DNA of 64,000 bases from CAZKCK01 sp964552325 (GTDB lineage: Bacteria > Bacteroidota > Bacteroidia > Bacteroidales > TTA-H9): contig CAZKHA010000001.1 of NCBI GenBank assembly GCA_964552325.1, positions 56,675 through 120,674 of the forward strand, in the 5' to 3' direction. Shown piece by piece: positions 45,369 through 54,174 of the stretch (position 1 is its first letter; each line of letters opens with the position of its first letter). Position numbers and translations under genes: made by a program. The notes under the pieces were generated by a model. The model worked only from the letters and a program-made list of their open reading frames with translations, searched no databases and was not told the origin of the DNA.

Positions 45369-45386
45369 CAGAAAATTTCTGTTGCT

Positions 45387-46004
45387 ATGGATTTTTCAGA
45401 ACGTATCATTTCTACAGCCATTAAACTTTTTAAAAAGTTTGGGGTGCGCAGCGTAACGATGGATCAAATAGCTGCTGAAGCTGGTGCTTCTAAGAGGACA
45501 ATCTATGAGTCGTTTAAAGATAAATCAGATTTATTGGCAGCATGCTTACAAGTTCATGAAGATGAGATAATAGCCTTTCATGAAAAACTTATCAAGGAAA
45601 GTGCGAATATAATTGATGCCATGTTTAAGGTGGCCGAATTCCATATCGCATCCATCGAAAACACAAATCCTTTGTTTTTGCTCGACATTCAGAAGTTCTA
45701 TCCTAACCTATGGGATGAGAATATGCGACGAATTAGCCACAACAAACTTCAAGAAATCAGGCGTTTTCTGGAAATTGGCCAAAAGCAAAAATTAATTCGT
45801 AGCGAAATAAACCTCGACCTTGCTTGCCGTATCATACATCAACTTTCAACCATGGCGTTGTCGCCCGACATATTGAACAATAGCAAGTATAACGGGGATG
45901 AGGTTTTTAATAATACGATAATTAACTACTTGCGTGGAATTACCACGCAACAGGGAACTGAATTGTTGCTAAGTCATAATTTGGTATGTAACAAGAAAAG
46001 TTAA
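45387..46004 (+). CDS. TetR-family transcriptional regulator
   Basis: A 205-residue protein with an N-terminal helix-turn-helix (about residues 8-48; TMDQIAAEAGASKRTIYESF) and an all-helical ligand domain. An in-frame TTG at 45366 overlaps the -7 box, so ATG 45387 is the real start. It lies in the middle of the lipid cluster, after the second nucleotidyltransferase and 4 bp before the ATP-grasp gene. TetR proteins often sense lipids or acyl-CoA. I infer that it controls this cluster. Confidence 0.88.
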   Translation: MDFSERIISTAIKLFKKFGVRSVTMDQIAAEAGASKRTIYESFKDKSDLLAACLQVHEDEIIAFHEKLIKESANIIDAMFKVAEFHIASIENTNPLFLLDIQKFYPNLWDENMRRISHNKLQEIRRFLEIGQKQKLIRSEINLDLACRIIHQLSTMALSPDILNNSKYNGDEVFNNTIINYLRGITTQQGTELLLSHNLVCNKKS

Positions 46005-46008
46005 AATT

Positions 46009-46869
46009 ATGGAAACAAAAAAGATGGAATTTGCGGCGATTAGCAGAGGGCAGAAATACTCGCCCAACCATATAGGCAATGATGCTCAAATATTTAACAA
46101 CACTGTTCATCAACTATTACTTAAGGGGCATACCGTAAACGTTTACCATGAAGATTGCATAAGCATCGATACATTGAAAGAGGACAGCATTTTTACGATG
46201 ATACGCGGTCAACAAGCGCTTACGATTTTGCAACAAGTTGAAGACCAAGGAAAACTCATCATAAACAGTACCGAAGGAGTTCTAAATTGTTACCGCGAAA
46301 ATCTTGCCAGCATTCTGCCAGACAATAACATACCCTTTCCAAAAAGTATGGTGGTTGATACTAATTCAATCGCTTTTGAACTTGACCCAACTTTTAACAG
46401 CCAGCAGTTATGGGTAAAACGAGGTGATGTGCATGCCATTCATCGCGAAGATGTTACACTCGTATATAGTACTGAAGAATTAAAAGGCATAATTCAAGAA
46501 TATAGCAGAAGAGGTATCCAAAAGGCAGTTATTCAGGAACATTTAGTCGGCGATATCGTAAAATTTTATGCGGTAAATGGTGCTTCGTTCTTTCATTGGT
46601 ACTACCATCCTGGTTCTGAACGTCTTCCATTTGATCCTGAATACCTCAGGGAAATTGCCGTAAAAAGTGCACAGAAACTTAAGGTTGATATATACGGAGG
46701 TGATGCTGTTATTGGAGCTGATGGTTCTGTAAAAATAATTGACTTAAACGATTGGCCGAGTTATGCCCCGGTACGTGACGTTGCTGCTTACCACATTGCC
46801 AACCTAATTGAGAAAAAAGCCCTTGAACATCGGCAACACTCGAAACTTAACAAAGAAGTAGTTGCATGA
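46009..46869 (+). CDS. ATP-grasp (RimK-like) ligase-type enzyme
   Basis: A 286-residue protein with an ATP-grasp layout: LWVKRGDVHA near residue 128 (ATP-binding lysine), QEHLVGDIVKFYAV near 185 and the metal-binding strand VKIIDLNDWPSY near 248, with acidic residues Asp and Asn in DLND. ATP-grasp enzymes join a carboxylate to an amine, thiol or phosphate acceptor, or act as kinases (inositol tris/tetrakisphosphate kinases share this fold). The second possibility is worth noting next to inositol-phosphate synthase. It overlaps the second CDP-alcohol phosphotransferase gene by 4 bp. The substrate is unknown. Confidence 0.72.
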   Translation: METKKMEFAAISRGQKYSPNHIGNDAQIFNNTVHQLLLKGHTVNVYHEDCISIDTLKEDSIFTMIRGQQALTILQQVEDQGKLIINSTEGVLNCYRENLASILPDNNIPFPKSMVVDTNSIAFELDPTFNSQQLWVKRGDVHAIHREDVTLVYSTEELKGIIQEYSRRGIQKAVIQEHLVGDIVKFYAVNGASFFHWYYHPGSERLPFDPEYLREIAVKSAQKLKVDIYGGDAVIGADGSVKIIDLNDWPSYAPVRDVAAYHIANLIEKKALEHRQHSKLNKEVVA

Positions 46870-47774
46870 ACCAAACCATCAATTCAACATTGAAGTCGAG
46901 CGACACCGAAGAATTGCTTGATATATTGTTTTACAGGCGAATAGGCTATGCTATAGCACGATTCTCGGCATATGCTGGCCTTACACCGAACATGTTAACT
47001 GTTTTTAGCATATTTTGGGGCGTATTAGCTGGTCATTTATTTTATTACCAAGACCTTACGATCAATTTGTGGGGAATTTTCTTCTTAATATTTGCCAATT
47101 CCCTCGACAGTGCCGATGGACAATTGGCACGCATGACCAATAATAAGACACAACTTGGGCGTATTCTTGACGGTTTAGCCGGAAATATCTGGTTTTTAAG
47201 TATCTATGCACACCTCCTTTTCAGGATGTTGAACGAGGGATATGGCACGTATGTAGTCATTTTATGTTTGGCCACAGGCTTAGTCCATATTTTTCAAGCT
47301 GCCATAGCCGATTATTATCGAAATGCACATCTCTTCTTTATCAAAGGCAAAAGTGGGAGCGAATTTGATAATTCTGAGAAACTTATGCTTAAATATGAAG
47401 CGATGAAATGGAGCGATGCTTGGTTCTCGAAGCTTTTTATGGCATCTTACATTAGCTATACCAAGGAACAAGAGCTATTTACCAAAAACCTACAAACATT
47501 GGTTAAAGAAGTGCAGCGAAAATTCCCTGAGACTATTCCCCCACGCTTTGTTGAAAGTTTTCGTAAAGACAATAAACCCCTTATGCCTATTACAAACATA
47601 CTTACTTTTAACACACGGTCTATTGTACTTTTTATTTCAATCTTGAGTGGATACTTATTGATTTATTGGCTTTTTGAACTTATTATATTGACCATATTGC
47701 TAATTTACATGGTTGTAAAACAAGAAAAAATTAGCAAAAAGTATTTGCAAATACTACAAAATGAATACAATTAG
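46866..47774 (+). CDS. CDP-alcohol phosphotransferase family protein (copy 2, altered last motif Asp)
   Basis: A 302-residue membrane protein homologous to the product of 42161-43051, including the charged loop between helices. The signature is Asp81, Asp84, Gly85, Ala88, Arg89, Gly98, Asp102, but the position of the fourth Asp is Gly106 (codon GGA 47181-47183), followed by Asn107. In this superfamily the fourth Asp is thought to be the catalytic base. The enzyme may therefore use a different base or acceptor, or be impaired. Its neighbours suggest it uses an inositol-derived substrate. Confidence 0.8.
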   Translation: MNQTINSTLKSSDTEELLDILFYRRIGYAIARFSAYAGLTPNMLTVFSIFWGVLAGHLFYYQDLTINLWGIFFLIFANSLDSADGQLARMTNNKTQLGRILDGLAGNIWFLSIYAHLLFRMLNEGYGTYVVILCLATGLVHIFQAAIADYYRNAHLFFIKGKSGSEFDNSEKLMLKYEAMKWSDAWFSKLFMASYISYTKEQELFTKNLQTLVKEVQRKFPETIPPRFVESFRKDNKPLMPITNILTFNTRSIVLFISILSGYLLIYWLFELIILTILLIYMVVKQEKISKKYLQILQNEYN

Positions 47775-47776
47775 AA

Positions 47777-48784
47777 ATGAAAGCTAAAAACTGGAACATC
47801 TTTTTCATGGTTTTAGGATTTGGCATGTTGGCATGGCTTATCTATGATTTTGGCATTGATAAGATTTTTGCTAATATTAAGCAAACTGGGTGGTGGTTCT
47901 TGCCAATTACCGCTATTTGGTTTTTTATTTATTTGCTCAACACCTGGGCATGGGCCATAATTCTAGGTAATGGCCATGGAAATACATTTCAGCGACTATT
48001 TAGCCTCAATATCAGTGGGTTTGCATTAAATTATATGACACCAGTTGTCGGATTTGGCGGAGAGCCCTACAAAGTAATCAATATTAAAAAGCAAATTGGT
48101 ATCCATAAAGCATCATCTTCTGTTATCCTATACAATATGATGCATATACTTTCGCATTTTTATTTCTGGCTCACTTCCATCGTATTGGTGGTTTTTTTTA
48201 CCCAGCTAACCACAGCAGCTTATATATTAATGGGCATCACTTTTATACTAATGCTTTTGTTAATTTCCCTCTTCTACGCCTGGCATAAAAAAGGCGTTGT
48301 TTACAATGCATTAAAACTCTTGGCCAAAATCCCTTTCTTGGTTAAGCCCATAAACAAATTATTAGCGAATAACCAAGCATTAAACAAAATTGACGAACAT
48401 ATTAAAGAGCTCTATAATTACCGCAAGGCTGATTTTTACAAGATATTGATTATAGAATATATAGCCAGATTTATTGGATGTTTGGAATTTTACTTCATTC
48501 TTAAAGCTATTTCGTTCGATATTACCCTGGTAGATGCCATTTATATAAGCGCTGCCTACTCACTAATTGCCAATATTTTCTTTTTCATACCTTTACAGCT
48601 TGGTACTCGCGAAGGTAGTTTATACTTGGTTTTTGATAGCCTGAAGTTTACCCCAGCAATCGGAATCTTTGTAAGCTTGGTAACCCGAATCCGTGAGTTC
48701 TTCTGGATTCTTATCGGTCTCATACTAATGAGGATTACCATATTAATCAATAAAAAAACCGGATATACTATTTACAATGAGTAA
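47777..48784 (+). CDS. Lysylphosphatidylglycerol-synthase-TM/flippase-type membrane protein
   Basis: A 335-residue protein with about eight hydrophobic helices. It has the landmarks of the LPG_synthase_TM/UPF0104 family: NTWAWAIILG near residue 55, YMTPVVGFGGEPYK near 95 and PLQLGTREGSL near 275. In MprF this domain flips a modified phospholipid between leaflets. Here no catalytic domain is attached. I infer a flippase for the sphingolipid or inositol lipid made by the cluster. It overlaps the HAD gene by 8 bp. Confidence 0.78.
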   Translation: MKAKNWNIFFMVLGFGMLAWLIYDFGIDKIFANIKQTGWWFLPITAIWFFIYLLNTWAWAIILGNGHGNTFQRLFSLNISGFALNYMTPVVGFGGEPYKVINIKKQIGIHKASSSVILYNMMHILSHFYFWLTSIVLVVFFTQLTTAAYILMGITFILMLLLISLFYAWHKKGVVYNALKLLAKIPFLVKPINKLLANNQALNKIDEHIKELYNYRKADFYKILIIEYIARFIGCLEFYFILKAISFDITLVDAIYISAAYSLIANIFFFIPLQLGTREGSLYLVFDSLKFTPAIGIFVSLVTRIREFFWILIGLILMRITILINKKTGYTIYNE

Positions 48785-49487
48785 TTTAAATATTAAGGGC
48801 ATTCTATTTGATTTTGGTGGCACACTTGATACAGATGGCGTGCACTGGAGCGAAGAATTCTGGGCCGCCTATGTTGCCTCTGAAATAGCAATTGCTAAAA
48901 AAGACTATGAAAAGGCTTATGTTCAAGCAAACGAAAGCATGCTAGAAGGCCTCATAAAGCCTTCAGATTCGTTTTTAACAACAATTGGGCATCAAATAAG
49001 ACTGCAACTCGAGTACCTGATTGCTGACGGAAAAATTGACATTTCTAAGAAAGATATTTATTGGCAATCAATTACAAATCATTGCTATAATCACGTACAA
49101 TCAACTATCAGCGGTATGGCTGATTTTTTGGCAGAACTGTCGCGTAGGTATCAATTGGTTTTGGTATCGAACTATTATGGCAATATTGAGAACGTTTTGC
49201 TTGAGTTCAACATACGCCAATATTTTAAAGGTGTAATTGATTCTGGGACTGTGGGCATCCGCAAACCCGATCCCGCCATTTGGATGATGGGGGTTGAATT
49301 AATGAGTTTAAAACCTGAGGATTGCCTTGTGGTAGGAGATTCATACACTCGCGATATAGTGCCCGCAAAAAAAATAGGCTGTTATACAGCCTGGATTGAT
49401 GGAAAAAGCTTTTCGGTACCTGAGCAAACCTCGGATGCCGATTTTATTATAAAATCAAATTATTCTCTTAAACCTATATTACTTTAA
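48777..49487 (+). CDS. HAD-superfamily phosphatase
   Basis: A 236-residue haloacid dehalogenase-like hydrolase. Motif I is FDFGGTLD, with the nucleophile Asp and a Gly where the second Asp of DxD usually stands, a substitution also known from active HAD phosphatases of the YihX type. Motif II is VLVSNY, motif III the lysine in RKPDP and motif IV VVGDSYTRD. A helical cap lies between residues 18 and 100. Encoded just before inositol-3-phosphate synthase, it may dephosphorylate inositol phosphate or a phosphoinositol lipid. The role is inferred. Confidence 0.82.
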   Translation: MSNLNIKGILFDFGGTLDTDGVHWSEEFWAAYVASEIAIAKKDYEKAYVQANESMLEGLIKPSDSFLTTIGHQIRLQLEYLIADGKIDISKKDIYWQSITNHCYNHVQSTISGMADFLAELSRRYQLVLVSNYYGNIENVLLEFNIRQYFKGVIDSGTVGIRKPDPAIWMMGVELMSLKPEDCLVVGDSYTRDIVPAKKIGCYTAWIDGKSFSVPEQTSDADFIIKSNYSLKPILL

Positions 49488-49500
49488 ATTATTTGAAATT

Positions 49501-50817
49501 ATGAACCCAAATTTAAAACAACCCGAAGGCAAACTCGGTGTGCTGGTTGTAGGGATCAATGGAGCCGTATCAACCACCTTTATAGCCGGAACACTTGCTG
49601 TGCGCAAAGGTTTGGCTGCCCCAATAGGATCACTTACCCAAATGGGTACCATTCGTTTAGGCAAACGCAATGAAAACCGTTTTCCAAAAATCAGGGAATT
49701 TGTGCCAATACACGATTTAAAAAACATTGTTTTTGGTGGTTGGGATATTCGTGACGAACACCTCTATGATTCTTGCAAAGTTGCTGAAGTCTTGCAAGAT
49801 AAAGATATTGACGGAGTACGTGACGAATTGGCAGAACTTAAGCCAATGAAAGCTGTTTTTGACAAAAAATATGTTACACGCTTAGATGGATCCTGGGTTA
49901 AAGAAGCGCCTACCAAATTTGAGTTAGTTGAAATGTTGCGTGAAGATATTCGCAACTTCAAAAAAGAAAACAATTTAAGTGAAGTAGTTACTATTTGGTG
50001 CGGAAGTACTGAAATCTATTTAAAGGCTGGTGAAGTTCACTCAAGTATCGAAAAATTTGAAGAAGGCCTACGTAACAATCACGAAGACATTGCGCCAAGT
50101 ATGATGTATGCTTGGGCTTCACTTCTCGAGAACGCACCTTACATTAATGGCGCTCCCAACCTTTCGGTTGACATGCCTGCCGTTTGGGAATTGGCCCTAA
50201 AAAACGGATTACCCATTGCCGGCAAAGACTTTAAAACAGGACAAACCATGGTAAAAACGGTTATCGCTCCAATGCTTAAAGTCAGGATGTTAGGCCTTGA
50301 TGGTTGGTTCTCAACCAATATCTTGGGCAACCGTGACGGTGAAGTTCTTGACGATCCCGCTTCATTTAAAACCAAGGAAGAAAGCAAACTTTCGGTAATT
50401 GACAGCATATTACAACCTGAATTATATCCCGAGTTGTACGGTAATGTATATCACAAAGTTAGGATCAATTATTACCCACCCCGCAAAGACAATAAAGAAG
50501 GATGGGATAACATTGACTTGTTTGGTTGGTTGAATTATCCCATGCAGCTTAAAATAGACTTCCTTTGCCGCGATTCGATCTTAGCAGCTCCAATAGCACT
50601 TGATTTGGTGTTGTTTATGAATTTAGCCCATCGTGCAGGATTTGTTGGTATTCAAGATTGGCTCTCGTTCTATTTCAAGAGCCCTATGCACTCGCCCAAT
50701 GTTGTTCCCGAACATGACCTATTCATTCAAAACGTAAAGCTTAAAAACACTTTACGCGAAATTATGAATGAGGAACCTGTGACACATCTTGATGAAAAAA
50801 TCAGGTTGTTCCAATAA
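49501..50817 (+). CDS. ino1: myo-Inositol-3-phosphate synthase
   Basis: A 438-residue NAD-dependent isomerase that converts glucose 6-phosphate to 1D-myo-inositol 3-phosphate. Evidence includes the N-terminal nucleotide-binding loop VGINGAVSTT, GGWDIRDEHLYD near residue 80, WCGSTE near 165, and the catalytic-domain segments GKDFKTGQTMVKT near 245 and SNVVPEHD-like motif near 405. It is the last gene of the lipid cluster and is followed by an intrinsic terminator. Bacteroides thetaiotaomicron has a characterised inositol-lipid locus with a homologous synthase, so inositol-containing lipids are the expected products. Confidence 0.92.
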   Translation: MNPNLKQPEGKLGVLVVGINGAVSTTFIAGTLAVRKGLAAPIGSLTQMGTIRLGKRNENRFPKIREFVPIHDLKNIVFGGWDIRDEHLYDSCKVAEVLQDKDIDGVRDELAELKPMKAVFDKKYVTRLDGSWVKEAPTKFELVEMLREDIRNFKKENNLSEVVTIWCGSTEIYLKAGEVHSSIEKFEEGLRNNHEDIAPSMMYAWASLLENAPYINGAPNLSVDMPAVWELALKNGLPIAGKDFKTGQTMVKTVIAPMLKVRMLGLDGWFSTNILGNRDGEVLDDPASFKTKEESKLSVIDSILQPELYPELYGNVYHKVRINYYPPRKDNKEGWDNIDLFGWLNYPMQLKIDFLCRDSILAAPIALDLVLFMNLAHRAGFVGIQDWLSFYFKSPMHSPNVVPEHDLFIQNVKLKNTLREIMNEEPVTHLDEKIRLFQ

Positions 50818-50827
50818 GCCATAAAAA

Positions 50828-50862
50828 AAAAGCCCGGGCAACACATTGTTATCCGGGCTTTT
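50828..50862. terminator. Intrinsic terminator closing the lipid cluster
   Basis: AAAAGCCCGG at 50828-50837 pairs with CCGGGCTTTT at 50853-50862 across a 15-base loop. The A and T tracts make it bidirectional, so it can also end the convergent gene on the minus strand. Confidence 0.88.
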
Positions 50863-50876
50863 AGTAGTAACAAGCT

Positions 50877-51413
50877 TTATTTGTCGTTCATTATCCGTTC
50901 TGTTATAGCTTTTCCAGTGGCAATTTCGGTTCCAAAGATATCTACAAACTGAACTTTAAGGCTATTTGAAGGATCCGCTTGCACGTAAATCTTACTTATG
51001 TAGGAAGCCTTCCCTGAAATCATGATTCTACCATGAACTTGACCCTTAGCATCAACAAATACCGTTAATTTACGCGCTGGCAAAGGCACCAACGATACCT
51101 CTACACTCCCATCGGCGTTCTTTGAATAACTATATCCGTATGCCATTTTATTTTGGATAAAACTTAAGTCGCTACGTTCGCCCGGATGGTCGGTTTGGTT
51201 AATCCAGTAGGCATGTATCGGGTCTTGTTGGTTTAACTTACGCGTAACCAATATATTGGCATCATAACATACAATGTTCTTGTTTTTGCTGCGCTCAATA
51301 TGGAAAATCCGTTGTTGTGTTCCATTGTGAACACTAAATGGGGCTAATCCGGACATAAAAACTGGTAACGCAACCAATAACAGTAGTAAAAAATCTTTTC
51401 TAATAGCAATCAT
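50877..51413 (-). CDS. Exported protein of DUF4833 type
   Basis: A 178-residue protein with an N-terminal signal peptide or anchor (residues 1-22) and a compact beta-rich domain with IERSKNKNIVCYDAN, DPIHAYWIN and MAYGYSYSK segments, a pattern I recognise as the DUF4833 family of Bacteroidota. No function is known. The open frame reaches 51542, but ATG 51413 starts the signal peptide and a perfect -7 box (TATCTTTG) sits 21 bp upstream of it, so the shorter form is chosen. Confidence 0.75.
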   Translation of the reverse strand: MIAIRKDFLLLLLVALPVFMSGLAPFSVHNGTQQRIFHIERSKNKNIVCYDANILVTRKLNQQDPIHAYWINQTDHPGERSDLSFIQNKMAYGYSYSKNADGSVEVSLVPLPARKLTVFVDAKGQVHGRIMISGKASYISKIYVQADPSNSLKVQFVDIFGTEIATGKAITERIMNDK

Positions 51414-51433
51414 ACAATAAATTTGAAGCGGTG

Positions 51434-51441
51434 CAAAGATA
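51434..51441 (-). promoter_or_regulatory. -7 element of the DUF4833-type gene
   Basis: The minus strand reads TATCTTTG followed by C, a full match to TAnnTTTG, 21 bp before ATG 51413. A clear -33 is not visible. Confidence 0.6.
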
Positions 51442-51589
51442 CATATTACAAAAATCTGACCATATACATCGTTTTTGTGCAAAATGGTACAAAGATTGAT
51501 ATAGCCCCTTCCGAAAATAATCAAATGTATTACATACTTCACACATGTTTTTGCCCCCTACTCTCTCGCATCCCAACAAACTCAATAAA

Positions 51590-54172
51590 ATGACAACGCT
51601 TTATAAATCATTTTTACTATCCATCGCCTTTCTGGTTTTTGCCATTAGTGCCTATTCACAACAGGCCTCGTATATCATCCAAGGAAAAATTACTGATGCA
51701 AACACCAATGAACCAATACCTTTTGCCAATGTAATTTTTAAAGGTACCACCATTGGCACAACCACCGATTTTGATGGACGCTATAAACTTACCACGCGTA
51801 CCATTGGTGATTCGCTAACGATTATGGTGGTAAATTACAAAAAGAAAGTTAAAAAGGTTAAAAAAACACCAAGCCAAACGCTTGATTTTCAGCTCGAGCA
51901 ATCAACATTTGAGCTAGGTGAGGTGGTAATTGAAGCGGGTGAAAACCCAGCTTTCCCCATTATTAGGAAAGCTCGTGAAAATCGAAAACTCTATAACCAA
52001 GATAATATTGATGCCTTCGAATACAAAAGTTATGTAAAAATAGACATCTCTATCGACAAAATCAGCCAGAACTTCCGAAACAGCAAGACCTTTAAGCCTT
52101 ATGCTGCCATGTTCGACAGTTTAAAGGCCGCAGCAGGTGAAGAGGGCAAAATAGTGCTGCCATTTTTTGTTTCCGAACAACTGAGCGATGTTTATTACAT
52201 GCGCAATCCCGAAAGAAACAAATCAGTTGTTAAAGCTAACAAAATCACCGGATTAGTTCTTGATAACTTTCAGATATTCGAAACTTTTATCGGCCGTGTT
52301 TTTCAAGATTACAACTTCAATAACAACTTTCAGATGATACTCGATCGTTCGTTCATAACACCCTTAGCAGCTGGATGTTTTGGATATTATGATTATTACA
52401 TCATAGATACGGTTCTTGTTGATCAGGATAGCTGTTTTGAACTTAAAGTTAAGGCCAAACGCCCACAAGACCTGGCATTTAACGGCAAAATATGGATTAC
52501 ACAAAATAGTTATGCATTACGTCGTCTTGACCTTGAAGTGACGAATGCCGCCAATCTTAATTTTGTTGAGCGCTACAAAATTCAACAAGATCTTGAGCCA
52601 CAAGAGGGAAATAAATGGATGCCCACCAAAACAAGGGTTCTTATTGATGGACAAGAATTTGGCGATAGTGCCGTTGGGCTCATCGGTAAGTTCTATATAG
52701 CCAATAAAGACTTTGTTCTGAATAAGCCCAAAGAACTCTCGTTTTACCGTGATCCAGTGATAATTGAGATGGCATCTCGAACCTTAAGCGATGATTATTG
52801 GCAAGCTGAACGCCGCAAGATGATAACGGATGCGGTGGCGGTTGAAAACTCATACAAAGTGCTAGATTCGCTTCGCAAATCAGAACGACTGACGTTTATT
52901 CGTCGCACAATCCGCACATTATGGGATGGATACTATGATTTTGGGGATGTTCAACTAGGCCATTGGTACACCTTATTTGGCCATAATAAGGTAGAAGGTT
53001 TTAGGTTGCAGGCAACGGCACAAACAACCATTAAATGGAACTATAACTGGATACTTAAAGGTCACCTGGCCTATGGATTTAAGGATCAAAAAACAAAATA
53101 CATGGGTCAGGTTGAATACTTCCTTGATCGCAACAAATGGCAAAAACTAGGTTTCAGGCATACCTATGATATGGAACGTTTGGGCGTTGACCCCGATTTC
53201 TTGGAATCCCACGTTTTCCTCAATTGGTTATTCCTCTTCTCCTCCCAATTCGGTTATTTGGAACGCATGAGCTTATCACGACAAACCCGTGCCTGGTTCG
53301 AAACCGACCATTGGCGTGGATGGAACAGCAAATTTTTGCTGCTGTACAAAAACTACAACCCACAAATTGTTACTACCAACCCTAAACCTCAAGACAATTA
53401 CGTTTTTGCTTGGTATGATTCGGATGATAATTTGCATACCGATTATACCGTTTCAGAAGCAACATTTGTTACAAGTTATTCAAAAAGAAGAATATGGCTT
53501 GTTGAAGATAACTGGCGCTTAGGTACCGAGGCATTAAAAACCCCTCTTTGGACATTTAAGGCGGTTGTTGGATTTAAAGGCCTGCTTGGCAGTGATTTCA
53601 CCTTCCAAAAACTATCCCTTAATGTAATGCAGAAATGGAGAACTGGTTACTTTGGACAAATGGACTATTCCTTCACAGCGCAAACAGTCTTTGGCCGGGT
53701 CCCCTATCCAGAAGCCATCATCTTTCAGGGAAACGAGCCCATTTTTGCAGCCGAAAAAGCCTTCAACATGATGAACTTCTTTGAATTTGTGGCTGATAAA
53801 TCCGTGGAAGGTATCATCCTTCACCATTTTGACGGGTTGTTCTTTAACCGAATTCCTTTGCTTAAAAAGCTAAAATGGAGGGAGATAGCTGGCTTTAACT
53901 TCATTTTCTCAAGTTACGACAAAAAAAACATGTATCGCAATGCCGAATATCCTGATGGTTTAATGCCCGAAAAATACCAAGGAAATGATGTAACTTCATT
54001 CCGGACAATGTCATGGGATAAGCCTTATTTGGAGGTTTCATATGGGATCGAAAACATTTTTAAAGTGTTCAGGATTCAGGCCATGCACCGTTTATCATAC
54101 CTTGACCAAGGTTTTGATGGACGCAAGGTATATCCTTTTATGATTAAGGGCTCATTTACAATACGTTTATAA
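51590..54172 (+). CDS. DUF5686 outer-membrane protein with carboxypeptidase-regulatory domain
   Basis: An 860-residue protein: signal peptide (1-23), an N-terminal CarbopepD-regulatory beta-sandwich (about 28-105; GKITDANTNEPIPFANV, FDGRY) and a long DUF5686 region predicted as periplasmic domain plus outer-membrane beta-barrel, ending in aromatic strands and FTIRL. This architecture is a widespread TonB-receptor-like family of Bacteroidota without a plug domain; its function is unknown. The frame extends to 51545, but ATG 51590 begins the signal peptide. An ABC exporter follows 2 bp downstream. Confidence 0.82.
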   Translation: MTTLYKSFLLSIAFLVFAISAYSQQASYIIQGKITDANTNEPIPFANVIFKGTTIGTTTDFDGRYKLTTRTIGDSLTIMVVNYKKKVKKVKKTPSQTLDFQLEQSTFELGEVVIEAGENPAFPIIRKARENRKLYNQDNIDAFEYKSYVKIDISIDKISQNFRNSKTFKPYAAMFDSLKAAAGEEGKIVLPFFVSEQLSDVYYMRNPERNKSVVKANKITGLVLDNFQIFETFIGRVFQDYNFNNNFQMILDRSFITPLAAGCFGYYDYYIIDTVLVDQDSCFELKVKAKRPQDLAFNGKIWITQNSYALRRLDLEVTNAANLNFVERYKIQQDLEPQEGNKWMPTKTRVLIDGQEFGDSAVGLIGKFYIANKDFVLNKPKELSFYRDPVIIEMASRTLSDDYWQAERRKMITDAVAVENSYKVLDSLRKSERLTFIRRTIRTLWDGYYDFGDVQLGHWYTLFGHNKVEGFRLQATAQTTIKWNYNWILKGHLAYGFKDQKTKYMGQVEYFLDRNKWQKLGFRHTYDMERLGVDPDFLESHVFLNWLFLFSSQFGYLERMSLSRQTRAWFETDHWRGWNSKFLLLYKNYNPQIVTTNPKPQDNYVFAWYDSDDNLHTDYTVSEATFVTSYSKRRIWLVEDNWRLGTEALKTPLWTFKAVVGFKGLLGSDFTFQKLSLNVMQKWRTGYFGQMDYSFTAQTVFGRVPYPEAIIFQGNEPIFAAEKAFNMMNFFEFVADKSVEGIILHHFDGLFFNRIPLLKKLKWREIAGFNFIFSSYDKKNMYRNAEYPDGLMPEKYQGNDVTSFRTMSWDKPYLEVSYGIENIFKVFRIQAMHRLSYLDQGFDGRKVYPFMIKGSFTIRL

Positions 54173-54174
54173 TT

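Noticed and set aside
51414..51542. N-terminal extension of the DUF4833-type protein
   Set aside because: A consensus -7 box lies inside it and the signal peptide begins at 51413.
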